Made by a program: the position numbers and the translations under genes | Shown: positions 12,286 to 21,820 of the stretch, one piece after another | Position numbering within the stretch: position 1 is the stretch's first letter | Layout: every line of letters begins with the position of its first letter | Notes under the pieces: model-generated | Databases searched by the model: none | Seen by the model: the letters and a program-made list of their open reading frames with translations, nothing else | What the model was told of the DNA's origin: nothing | Assembly: GCF_001641265.1 (NCBI RefSeq) | Contig: NW_020167526.1 | Coordinates: forward strand, 124,001 to 188,000 | DNA: 64,000 nucleotides | From: Pseudogymnoascus destructans | Lineage: Eukaryota; Ascomycota; Leotiomycetes; Thelebolales; Thelebolaceae | Reading direction: 5' to 3'

Positions 12286-12848
12286 TTAAACCCCCCCCTC
12301 AACCTCTTTCCCCCCCACCACCAACCTCCCCTCCGGCGCCCCCTCCCTCTTCTCCTTCGACATCACCATCTCAAACTCCACCCTCCCCCCCTTCTCACTC
12401 CCCTCTTTCTTCGCAACTTGATCCCCCTTTTCAAACCCACACCCCCCAATATACCCCCTCCCAAACGTCCTGGCACCCCCAGGCGCAACAACCCTCAACA
12501 AATAAGCCTGCGGAAACCTCCTCGCGAACAACCCCATCGTCTCTCTCAAATACAACTTCAGCATCTCCTCCCCCCCAACCCGGCGGGAATCTTCTCCTTA
12601 CGGACGCGCTTCCACGCATGATCCCGCACCATCTTGTACCCACCCTCCAGCACAGACGCAGGGACGGACGAGATGTCCGCTACGGCTTCCCTGGTTCGGG
12701 GGCCAGAGCTGCGGTGGTGGGAGGTGGTGGTGGAGAGGCTGTGGTGGAGGTAGCTTAGGTAGGCGATTGGGGTCGCGATGGCGATGGCGGAGACGAGGAG
12801 TTTGGGGTGCGCGGTTAGGCGCGAGGTGAGGGGTTTGAGGATGTCCAT
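12286..12848 (-). CDS. Unknown membrane-anchored protein; frame broken at a G7 run
   Basis: Start at 12848 (MDILKPLTSRLTAHPKLLVSAIAIATPIAYLSYL: one N-terminal membrane segment). The frame reaches a stop just after IPAGLGG. A second frame, one base away, continues LKLYLRETMGLFARRFPQAY...FGRGYIGG to a stop at 12286. The break lies in the run of seven G (minus strand) at about 12570-12576; eight G would make one open protein of about 187 residues. The composition and order agree with a conserved but uncharacterised class of fungal proteins, as far as I can judge from memory. I assign no function. Intact gene with a homopolymer error is the favoured reading. Confidence 0.55.
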
Positions 12849-13022
12849 TTTGCTGATTTTGCTGGGTGCTTGCTTAGGGTGCTGCCCGTCTGTTGGGAGG
12901 TAGGCCGGGATCTGGGATAGAAACAGCCACAGTTTCGACTGAGGTTTCAGCATTGAAGCCAGCAGAATAGGGGGCTTTTGGGGGTCAAAGCAGAACCCCT
13001 GGTAGGGCCTACAAATAGCCAC

Positions 13023-14337
13023 GTAGGCCCATTAGATAGTGTAGCAATCAAATTGGTTCTATTTTACTATTGTAAGCTATATACTGTGTGAGAACTCCTG
13101 CCCCGTTGCGCCCGTGAGAAGTCCTGGTCACCGGAGAACCCATACAATTTATGTGTGTGGTCTCTGTAATCCAGTACTTCCCTCCAACACCGTCCCAAGG
13201 CGTAAATCGTCACGTGGTAGCGGTGGTCCTTTGGTCGTGCCTGTGTGGTTTGCTCTTCTTGTACGTGTTTTGTACAGCGCTGGAAAACGTAAAGGCGAGA
13301 TGGCGAGGCGCTCACGGAACGAAATGTCGTCGAGATAAACGCGCGAATCTCATCCCGATTTTCTTTGCCTAAGCACGTGATACCCCTTGGCACAGGGGTA
13401 TCACGTGCTTCGGTATTAACCACGTGATGTACACCGCAACCAGCGATGGTTAAGACGCTCTCCATCCCGTATGCAAACGGGCGCTGACGGCGTCCAACAT
13501 GCTAAGCTCCGAAGCCGTACCATAAATGACGATGGGCGCGAGATATAGCACTACCATAAAAAGGACTCTCGGCGACAATCGGGGGTTATGAGCCTTTTTT
13601 TTAGGTTATGGTAACTAACGTCCATGGTCACGCCCCCTTCGGTGGAACGGCCCCACCCCCTCATAGCTAACATCTCCGGCCGAGGAGCGGGATGGGCTGG
13701 GCTAGAATGAGCGATGAGCGCTTAGCGCTTGCTTGCTTTGCTTTGTTTTAGCTATGGCTGGGTTTTAACCAGGGGAGAGGTTTCACTTTTGAGTATTGTA
13801 TTAGTCAAGTCGGAGGGAGATGAGTGGGAGTATTTGTTTGTGTTGTAGGGTATGAGGGCAGTTATAGTTCTCATATACTTGAGTATCCAGCGCGCGTGAA
13901 TGAGAAGGAAGAAGGAGAGCTTCACGCATGCACACATATCAGTCGCATCACCCCTCTCCTACCACCCTCCCCCGACCGATCCTCGGTACACCGGCCCCTT
14001 ACCACCATCCAATCCCCACCCCTCCCTTCAAATCCCCGCAAGGCGAATCTGGTGTCTTGTCTTTGTCTTTGTCTTGCTTTGACGCTGGATGGAGGGGAGA
14101 GTTGATGAAGAGGATGAGGTAAGTCCGCGGAGATGGCAGCGTGAGAGTGAATCGAGCATATTCTGGCCTTTGGATATATTACCATCCCTCCGCGCGAGTA
14201 AGTCGTCTCATCATGTCATGTCCGCGTCTCCCTCTCCTAACCTCAAACCTCGCCGCCTGGAAACAAACATCCCCAGTCCATCCCACAGACTTGATATCAG
14301 ACCTCACTCACTATAGCGCCTTCGCAGCGCCACCAAT
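13023..14337. other. Intergenic region upstream of the bZIP gene
   Basis: No gene supported. It holds a perfect hairpin at 13372..13409 (separate entry) and a pyrimidine-rich stretch from about 13960, likely the bZIP promoter and leader. Confidence 0.4.
13372..13409. repeat. Perfect inverted repeat, 16-bp arms, containing CACGTG
   Basis: Arms 13372..13387 and 13394..13409 (AGCACGTGATACCCCT and its exact complement) are separated by six bases. Each arm carries a CACGTG E-box, and a further CACGTG lies at about 13421. The repeat could be a dyad regulatory site or a cruciform/foldback remnant. Confidence 0.85.
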
Positions 14338-15167
14338 ATGACCAGTCCCTCCTCCACAGCGTCGAGTCCTATACCGGGGGACGCATATTTCGCGGACCTG
14401 TACCCCCTTGCCTCGCCTGTTCACTCGCGCTCGCCGTCGCCGATCTGTTCACCTCCCTCTGCTCCTCGTCCTCCTCCTGCTGCATCTGGGAAATTGAATC
14501 ATGATCAGCATAACCCCAACCAGCCGCTTCACAACACGCACAGCCAGAGCCACACGCACACCCACAGACCACCACCCTACCGCCCGCGCCTAGACTTCGC
14601 GTCACCGAAATGGGGGGCGTACAGACCGAGTCTGTCCTTCTTGCCCTCTGGGGGCACGAGTCCCGCCAGTGTGAGCGCGAGTACAAGTACGAGCCCTTTG
14701 ACGCCGGAGAGCCCTGTTGGAGGGAGCGGAGGCGAGGGGGAGAAATACACGCTGTTGAAGGAGGAGGAGAGGGGTTTTGGGGGGGAGAGGGTTAGTGCGC
14801 AGGTTCGTCGTTTTTTCGTTTGCTGTTGAAGGAGGAGGAGAGGGATTTTGGGGGGGAGAGGGTTAGTGCGCAGGTTCGTCGTTTTTTCGTTTGCTGTTGA
14901 AGGAGGAGGAGAGGGATTTTGGGGGGGAGAGGGTTAGTGCGCAGGTTCGTTTTTTCGTTTGCTTAATACTACCCCTTTGGAGATGGGAGTGATGGATGGG
15001 ATAGGGGCTAATCGTTGTAGAAAATGAAGAGACGAGCACAGAATCGCGCCGCGCAGCGGGCGTTTAGGGCGAGGCAGACGGAGAGAGTGGCGGAGCTGGA
15101 GAGGGAAGTGGAGGGGTTGAGGAGGGAGTTGGAGGTTTTGAGGGGGGGGTTAGGGGGAAGGGGGTAA
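14338..15167 (+). CDS. Small bZIP transcription factor (AP-1/Yap-like basic region)
   Basis: Two exons, 14338..14790 and 15021..15167, give 199 residues. Exon 1 is Ser/Pro-rich with a His/Thr run and ends ...GFGGER. Exon 2 encodes the basic region RRAQNRAAQRAFRARQ and a leucine-zipper heptad (VAELEREVEGLRRELEVLRGGL), a fungal AP-1 type DNA-binding domain. It should bind DNA as a dimer in the nucleus. The 230-nt intron (GTTAGT, branch GCTAAT, acceptor TTGTAG) is long for this genome because a 71-bp unit that includes the exon end and the donor is repeated almost three times. Only the first donor keeps the frame. The protein is short and stops right after the zipper, so it lacks the C-terminal Cys-rich redox domain of YAP1. 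Confidence 0.85.
14751..14965 (+). repeat. 71-bp tandem repeat, about 3 copies, duplicating a splice donor
   Basis: Copies begin at 14751, 14822 and 14893. Each contains the exon tail (GAGGAGGAGAGG...) followed by the donor GTTAGT at 14791, 14862 and 14933. The copies are nearly identical, with one G/A change and a 3-base loss in the last. Confidence 0.93.
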
Positions 15168-15208
15168 AGGGGGGGTTGGTGGGTGAGTGTGCGGTGATGG
15201 AGTCGTGA

Positions 15209-15253
15209 TATGGGATGGGGATGGGGTGGGATGGGGTGGGATGGGGTGGGTGG
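15209..15253 (+). repeat. G-rich tract with quadruplex potential
   Basis: Seven or more runs of 3-4 G separated by one or two bases (GGGAT/GGGGT units), just downstream of the bZIP stop on its coding strand. Confidence 0.7.
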
Positions 15254-15412
15254 GACTTGTATGATATGTATATTGTAATAAAACAACGCAGCTAGAATTC
15301 TTGGGCTGCATGTCCTGATGGAGATGATAATCTAGTTAGTTGGTTGTTGATGCAATACGCAGAACAGGAGAGATCGTAGAGCCGGGACGAGCGGCGTAGC
15401 CCCCCCCCCTTT

Positions 15413-15760
15413 TCACTGCGCAGCCGGCGGGATCACCGCAGCCCCCTTAACCCACCCCCCACTCCACACCCACTCACTAACTCCACTAACCTGCGTCCCA
15501 TTCTGAAAGTAAACCCTCAACTGCTTCCCCTCCGTCGCCCAGACAATCACCGCCGTCTGCGTCGCCGGGATAGTTTTCTGCACAAACCCACCAGCGTACC
15601 ACCCCCATCGTACGCGCGCTCCACTAGCGTGTTATCCGCCGCAGCATGGTAGACGCGCAGGGAAATCTTAAAGGAGGCGGAGGGGATGCTGAAGGCGCCG
15701 GTGTACCAGCCTTTAGGGGAGCCTTAGGCGTGTTTGGCGAGGGAGAGGGAGGGGGTTTGG
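15413..15760 (-). pseudogene. Fungal fucose-specific lectin-like fragment (C-terminal part)
   Basis: The minus strand reads GWYTGAFSIPSASFKISLRVYHAAADNTLVERAYDGG, then in a second frame WYAGGFVQKTIPATQTAVIVWATEGKQLRVYFQNG to TGA at 15413-15415. The repeated W/Y-x-G-x-F and V-W-x-x-x-x-LRVY/Y-F-Q patterns are those of fucose-binding six-bladed propeller lectins. One extra G in the G5 run at about 15602-15606 would join the two frames (DGGWYAGG). Upstream, a TAA interrupts the reading and no N-terminal blades are seen, so this is at best a truncated gene. Confidence 0.55.
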
Positions 15761-16699
15761 GATGTATGTGCTAGAGGGGTTGTTAGTTGGTGGTTGGGTC
15801 GCGCACATGCCATCTCCACGGAAAACTTCGCGATATTGGCTTTGAGCTCCATCATCGTGTCATTTTGCACCATCTACCCCTCAGCTATGCAGTTGGCCAC
15901 CGCCTACGAGAATGATTCCGCATCAACCGGCACTTCATTCGTTGCATCTCTGCTGTGTAGGCGGTCTGGCATCCTGTGCCACCACACATGGATGCGGGTA
16001 TTCGCCATCGATGCTATAAATTCATAAGAGAATCCCTTGCATATGCTCCTGTTTGAATCAGTGAGAGGGAGAAACTGTTCGTGTCTGCCAATATATACAC
16101 TTCCACCATTATCGTTGGTAGAACGCTAATATATAATAGCCAATTGGGGATGCGAGTCAGTGCTGTGCATCGCAGCGGCAGCATCCGCTGCGGGTGCTGT
16201 CGTGCATGGGCGCTCCAGGTCGAAAAGAGTATACCGGGAGGTTATCAGCTTCGACTAGACAGCTGAGAAGCAAAGCCATATAAGGGTTGATAGGTAGATG
16301 GTCGTGATATTTCTCAACCAGATAGTAGACGGGGCGTTTGCTCTCCAATAGCCGCAAGCATACTCCTGCAGCCCAAAGGTCTTGGAGGGGATTAGGCTGC
16401 GCACTACTCGCTCAATACTCGGCTCACTCGCTCAGTGGGTTACTCAGCTGGGTGAGTAGCTGAACCTTTTACTCGACTCGGTGAGTGAGGTCAATACTCA
16501 GTTACTCTGTAAAAACCCGGTGAGTACTCGGCTATCACGTGTAAGATTTATGCATCATGTGAACAGTCCCTCATACGATTAATACTGTTTTATGGTTAAG
16601 TTAAAGTATTACATCTATTAGCATCACTCTCGCCATCTCTAGTAAGCTGTGAGAACGAATCATGTATATTCCTCTATCTAAGTACCATGATTATCAGAA

Positions 16700-17390
16700 G
16701 ATTATTAGAACGCTATTATCTATTATATATGCTTAAGAACATCCCTCCACCTTGCTTGATGAGGCCGGCCAGACCTACTAATACCTAAAGTATTTATAGG
16801 GTCTTGATGAGGATCCTCGACTGAGCGGAACGAGCTATGAGTCAAGATAACTGTGTATAGAACTTGTTCATAAAATGTCTCTTGTGTGAGAATATGATCT
16901 TATTATAGGTATTAACCTACATAATTCTGGTAATAATCTGGTAATCCTTACTTGTTGAGGTTGCATTTGATTGATTCGCATTTGATAGAGACTATCCTTC
17001 CCATCTGTGACTTCTTTTTGCAAATGTCTGATGCAAGATGTGTTGCCATAGACTTTGGGCCAGCAGACTTGATTGCAGGATGCGTAAGGGCCTTCGAACA
17101 ATAAGTACAAATAACACATGGTTCTCCAGAAAGCCGGTCTGCTCCTTGGTGATAACTTCTCCAGTATTGAGAACTCCAGTTGGTTGAATCCCATGCAATC
17201 TTCATAAGGAGTTTTGTAGTATGATCTGAGTGTTGTTCATACCATCGTGATAGCTTCCACCACTCAATGAATATATCGTGTGTATCCTTAGTCCATTTGA
17301 CGAATTGGTTTAACTTGCCAATATATTCAAGGCCTGCAGGGACTTTGTAAGGATGCCTGTCCCTCAGTGATGGAAAGGATCTGAGTCGGG
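16700..17390 (-). pseudogene. hAT transposase N-terminal fragment with BED-type zinc finger
   Basis: Continuous reading VPAGLEYIGKLNQFVKWTKD...FIEWWKLSRWYEQ, then a BED-like finger (CVICTYCSKALTHPA...MATHLASDIC). A likely intron begins at 16951 (GTAAGG), after which TFYEQVLYTVILTHSSFRSVEDP matches the next hAT block. No RNase-H-like catalytic core follows before the element end, so the transposase is truncated. Confidence 0.6.
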
Positions 17391-17430
17391 CAGGTTACGG
17401 TCACATGATAAGAGTTAAGGCAGGTTAGCT

Positions 17431-18922
17431 GAGTCGGACCCGTTTCGGGTACTTAAGGAGATTGACCCAACGGGGGTTCCTCTCTTCATCTTTTTTGTAT
17501 CCTTCGTAGTAGACCTATAGGATAGCATCCGTTTAGCCTCTGACTCGCACTCTCATATGCTATTACTGTGAGCTGGGTGCCCTGTGTCCTTACAGACTTG
17601 ATTTAATGAGGATAGTCGTTGAGAAGACGGAAAAGAGTCTGAGAATACTGTCAGAATCAAACAACTCTGAGTATTGAGATGGCATTTGGCAAATTGCTCG
17701 ATTATCAGAAGGTTACCAGAAGTCTGGCTACGATGAAGTACTTAAATACCTGGTTTTCCAACGCGAAAGGTACTCCAGCGCTATAACTTTAGCAACTCAA
17801 GTTCTCCTCTACTCTAGCTCCAGGAACAACATATCCTGTGCAGCTGATACCTTAGCCCACTTTTCCTTATCAAACTTCTTAGAGTAGACAAGTAAGAACG
17901 CCTCTTTGAAGCTAGAACTATGAGTGGATATTTGCAACCATCCATTGTCGACAAGATTGTAAGACTTTGGGTACCACTGCACAGGTCCTGGTAATTAGGC
18001 CCACTTTCCAAACTGCCTGCTCGTACAAACAGAAATATTTATGTGGTGGGATAACCTCGTGAAAAGTGCTATAATAAACAATTAGTATTGCCAGAAGATT
18101 GCTAGGATGATCAGAGACGTACCCTTCCTCTACATCAATCCACGGCATATACTCAAAGAGACGCTCAGGCTTCTTTCTCAGCTTTCCAGCCTTTCTCGTA
18201 TATGAGTGGATACAGCTATCCCAGAAATGTTGCCACTTGCGGAAATTGGACTCTTCATGGGCCTATCAACTATTAGTATCACCAGAAGATTACCAGATTA
18301 TGAGGTAGCATACATCAATGTGCGCTTGAGTTAAGAGAGCCTGGGTGCTAGTGATCTCTTCATCGGAAAGCTCATCTGGTAGAACAGCCTCGTCATTTAA
18401 AATATCTCGCGCTGTAACATAAGCTCCAACTCCAAATCGTCTTCAACCTCAGTATCCTCCCATTCGCTGTTATTATTGTCATCGATTGGAATACTTGAGA
18501 TACCCTCAAATGCAGCAAGCTCAGACAGAAGTTGTTTGGGCGGAGTAGATGGTGGGGCTTGTGGAGAAGAAGAGGCGCTAATATTCTTGACTTTCTGATT
18601 CGCAATGCAAGATGCATGGGTACCCTTCTCAGTCCTGTTTATAGTTAGATTGAGGCTACCAGAGATTACCAGAAGGAACTTACCGAACACAAATACGCTC
18701 AACCTTCAATTCATTCTGTAGACGTGTCTTGTCTTCAGTAGAGGCAGCGATATACTTTGTGTAATGACACAGGGCACCCAGCTCACAGTAATAGCATATG
18801 AGAGTGCGAGTTGGAGGCTAAAAGGATGCTATCCTATAGGTCTACTACGAAGGATACAAAAAAGATGAAGGGGGAACCCCGTTAAGTTTGTTTCCTTAAG
18901 TACCCGAAACGGGCCCGACTCG
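17431..18922. repeat. Inverted pair of about 160-bp repeats inside the hAT-like element
   Basis: 17431..17600 and 18766..18922 are inverted copies (CGTTTCGGGTACTTAAGG, then CATCTTTTTTGTATCCTTCG, ending GGGTGCCCTGTGTC). Differences are few. They may be two insertions of one small repeat, or the arms of a foldback element. Confidence 0.75.
17814..18720 (-). pseudogene. Spliced unknown ORF of the hAT-like element
   Basis: Minus-strand exons are separated by canonical short introns (18635..18683; 18263..18313). They encode a Ser/Pro-rich, acidic stretch (KNISASSSPQAPPSTPPKQL, then EWEDTEVEDDLELEL) and further a part reading FRKWQHFWDSCIHSYTRKAG. Frames do not join cleanly at every step. It could be an accessory protein of the element or a diverged transposase part. 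Confidence 0.35.
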
Positions 18923-19029
18923 GTTATCCCAACCCTAGCCCTGAACCTTCCACCGCAACAGGTCCGCATCGACCCTGAACCCTACACCCTTACTGTCCCC
19001 CACTATAGTGTAACTCGCTATGTCTTCCT

Positions 19030-19299
19030 CTACTGGTCCGAAACCACACCGAGTCGGATTTCATGCTTGTGGTGACCGTAACAGCTCTGAGGCGGGTTCT
19101 TCGAGTATCTAGGTAAGGAGGCATCCTTACACTTTGCAGACTTATATAACTTCTTTAAGTAGTAGCTCAGATCAGCATGGTCAGCCTTGAGTGCTAAGTG
19201 AACAGCCTTCTCATCTTCAGTAAGGTTGGAGACGCAGTTGCGAGCTTTGATAGTATTCGCATTAGTGGAGAGTTCTTCATGTGCCTTGAGTTTCGCCAT
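19030..19299 (-). CDS. Small unknown ORF in the hAT-like element
   Basis: An 89-residue frame beginning MAKLKAHEELSTNANTIKA, helical and Lys/Glu-rich, is transcribed away from the histone-like gene. It could be the first exon of the transposase-side transcript. No domain is recognised. Confidence 0.3.
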   Translation of the reverse strand: MAKLKAHEELSTNANTIKARNCVSNLTEDEKAVHLALKADHADLSYYLKKLYKSAKCKDASLPRYSKNPPQSCYGHHKHEIRLGVVSDQ

Positions 19300-19698
19300 A
19301 CTAACTAAACACGTGATTAGCAGAGATCTCCAGAAGTTCTGGCTATAGAATCAAGATAATAAACTTAGTTGAAGTCCTAGTGAAGAGGTAAAGGCTCAAA
19401 AGGGAAGAAGAATGTGTAGATCGGAGAGTAACCAAGGAAGGTGGTTCTAAGGTCGTGGTTATTTTAAAGTTGCAAACAAAAATATTTGTGAAGGAATATT
19501 CACCTACAAAGAATTACTGTTCCAAAAACAACACCACAATGCGCACCTTCATATAAAACACATACCTTTCAACCTCTACCTCTTTACTATACTCTTCTTC
19601 TGCAATATTCTTTCTACAAACTCACTGTAAGTACACATATCTTTTGATCTACTTCTTTATCTTGTGTTTACTTTACTAACTCACCTTGATATTAGCAA

Positions 19699-20272
19699 AT
19701 GACTCGTACCAAGCAAACTGCTAGGAGATCAACTGGCGGCATAGCACCAAGGATGCCACTTGGATTACGGGCTGGCTCTGGGCTTGGCGGAAAGGGACAG
19801 GAAAAGGCTGTGGGCACAGCAAGAAAAGCTCCAGTTTGCTCATCTCAAGCTAGCAACAATCATGCTCAGAAGGCCACGCGCTGCACAAAGTCTAGTAAGA
19901 GGATTACCAGAGGATTACCAGAGGATTACCAGAACTCTCTAATAAACATATAGGCACCAAGGCTCTCCGCGATATCAGAAGACAGCAACTTGATACTAGC
20001 TCCCATTCCAGCGTCTTGTTAGGGAAATCACAGAAGACTTCAAGTCCAATCTTCGCTTCCAGCAATCTGCTATCCTAGCTCTTTAGGAAGCTGCTGAATG
20101 CTTCCTCATTCGAGAATTTGAGAGTATGATGTTTAAACATAGTGACAGGGACATACTAACAGTTATAGTGACAAACCTCCTCGCTATTCATGCGAAGAGA
20201 GTGACAATTCAGGCAAAGGGTATGATATTGGTTCGGCGTTTGCAGGATATGATGTTTAAGCTGTGGGCTTAA
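19699..20272 (+). pseudogene. Histone H3-like gene inside a transposon
   Basis: Three exons are visible: 19699..19894, 19954..20123 and 20169..20272, with canonical introns of 59 and 45 nt. The N terminus reads TRTKQTARRSTGGIAPRM, the H3 tail with K9 to R, K14 to I and K18 to M. Later blocks align with the H3 fold: TKALRDIRRQQ, LPFQRLVREITEDFKSNLRF, QQSAILAL-stop-EAAECFL, then TNLLAIHAKRVTIQAKG. The region between tail and fold is diverged. A frameshift between the second and third blocks (about 20005-20015) and TAG at 20084-20086, where H3 has Gln, break the frame. It lies within the hAT-like element, divergent to the transposase remains. Whether any intact relative encodes protein cannot be told from this copy. 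Confidence 0.75.
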
Positions 20273-20815
20273 TCGATGGAAATGTCTCTCACCCAGGAAT
20301 GAAGGTCAGATGAGTTCTGGCAACCATCTGGTAACCTGGTACCTAAAGGCCAAAGGTTATAGTGTGGAATAGGACATCAACAATATGGGAATGGAGTTGG
20401 AGTTATGGCGTCTTGATCAATGAAGTCGCACCCCGTTTTTAACATAAGTAATGGCTAATCAAACACGTGATATAACTGAGTTGCCAAGACCCATACTAGG
20501 TACTCAGCAAGTGAGTAATCCTCATTCAACAATACTCGGGACATGAGCGAGTAACTCAGCTGGGTGAGTAAAAATTCTACTACTCGACTCGTGAGTACCC
20601 AGTGCGCATCCCCTCAGGGGATGCGCTAAAAGCCAGTCAAATTGTGTATTTTCTTACAATTGCTAATATCCCGCTCATCTGGTCCTACGAGTACCAAGCT
20701 ATAGTTCTGAGATGTCCTGTACCAACAATCAAAGAGACAGTGTAGAGAATAGCCAGCCGTGACAAGCCGCACTCATTTTGATTGGTGCAACGCTGTAACC
20801 TCCCTGTCCAGCCGC

Positions 20816-21357
20816 TCAGATATTAACGACCCAATGGGAACTTAAACTCGAAAGGAGCAGCCATTTGGGGTAGATGTTCGGCAAAAGACGTGAGAAGGTT
20901 GCACATATTGATGGTCCACCACCTTCTAGATAAATTCCAGCACCATTTCTGTTATGGTTTCGCCCTGCTATACATTCAATTTTTGCTGCCATCAGTTTTT
21001 TATAAGACCTTAACGTCTTGTGGAAGGCTTTGCCTCTGATGAATAATGATTTGATCCCCACGAGGCTGTCAGGGAAGGGAGACTCAGCCAGACAACGTTC
21101 GAGGGAATCGATGTCGACAATAACATTCTCAAAAGCCAAATGATGCGCAGCTCTGTACCTGAACTATGATTTTAGACTAGTTTCACTCTGAGGATATGGG
21201 AGTCGAACCAAGCCTTGCACAAAAGCAGTCTTTCTGTCTGGTCTCGGAGATATTCCCCCCCAACAAAAGTAGCTATGGCCGAGAGTATTTCAGGTGGGAG
21301 GTCTGTGAGGGATAACATGCTGTAAATATCCGGTCTTGCAAAACCCGTGAGAAACAT
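20816..21357 (-). pseudogene. F-box-like gene, frame interrupted
   Basis: The first part (MLSLTDLPPEILSAIATFVG...LLLCKAWFDSHILRVKL, from about 21315) is a typical F-box start, which would recruit a substrate to an SCF ubiquitin ligase. A stop follows at about 21172. A second frame beginning some 20 bases on (YRAAHHLAFENVIVDIDSLERCLAE) runs to 20816. The gap is too short for an intron, so one frame change is likely. The downstream substrate-binding part is short. Confidence 0.45.
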
Positions 21358-21820
21358 TCTTAGACAGCTGAGTCAACAGGATTATGCGAGGCTGAAGTAC
21401 CTTGACATGGCGGGATAGGATCCGATTAGATTAGATCAGACGACATCCAGACGAGAACAACGACGCATCATAAATAAAGCCTAATACGTCAAGGAAAGAA
21501 AGAAATATAGCATATGTATGCTTCACGACTATATCTTAACACTTTACTTTGCTTAGTACCGTTATTCCACCCATTTGTTTGAAATCACACTGCCTTGCAA
21601 AAACACTTTACACGGGCGCGTTACCATCAAACGTGTCCCGCTCCTAGCGAGGTAGATCAGGCGGAGATGTTCACTGTTCGTGAATTTCTAGCCCAAGCAA
21701 ATACTCGAGAAAATTTGCGGCTTTCACAATGCTGGCAGAGTCTGCCTAATACTGTTTGGCTAGCAGGCGGTTAAATTTCAATGTCGTATATCTAGAGACT
21801 AGTCTCCAGAGCTGCGTGTG
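21358..21820. other. Intergenic region between F-box remnant and polymerase eta
   Basis: AT-rich with no gene seen; presumably the shared promoter region of the two divergent genes. Confidence 0.4.

Larger units (their letters stand above)
16393..20612. mobile_element. Decayed hAT-like element carrying a truncated transposase and a histone H3-like gene
   Basis: Both ends carry the same kind of terminal sequence in inverted orientation: GCGCACT followed by about 150 bp of short direct and inverted GAGT/ACTC motifs (ACTCGCTCAATACTCGG, CAGCTGGGTGAGTA). The flanks hold a near-perfect direct repeat (AGGGGATT on the left, AGGGGATG on the right), which fits the 8-bp target duplication of hAT elements. 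The exact ends are uncertain by several bases. Inside are hAT transposase remains on the minus strand, an inverted pair of about 160-bp repeats, spliced unknown ORFs, and on the plus strand a histone H3-like gene. Confidence 0.65.

Noticed and set aside
13067..13465. 132-codon minus-strand frame
   Set aside because: It includes the perfect palindrome at 13372-13409 and has no family resemblance; probably chance.
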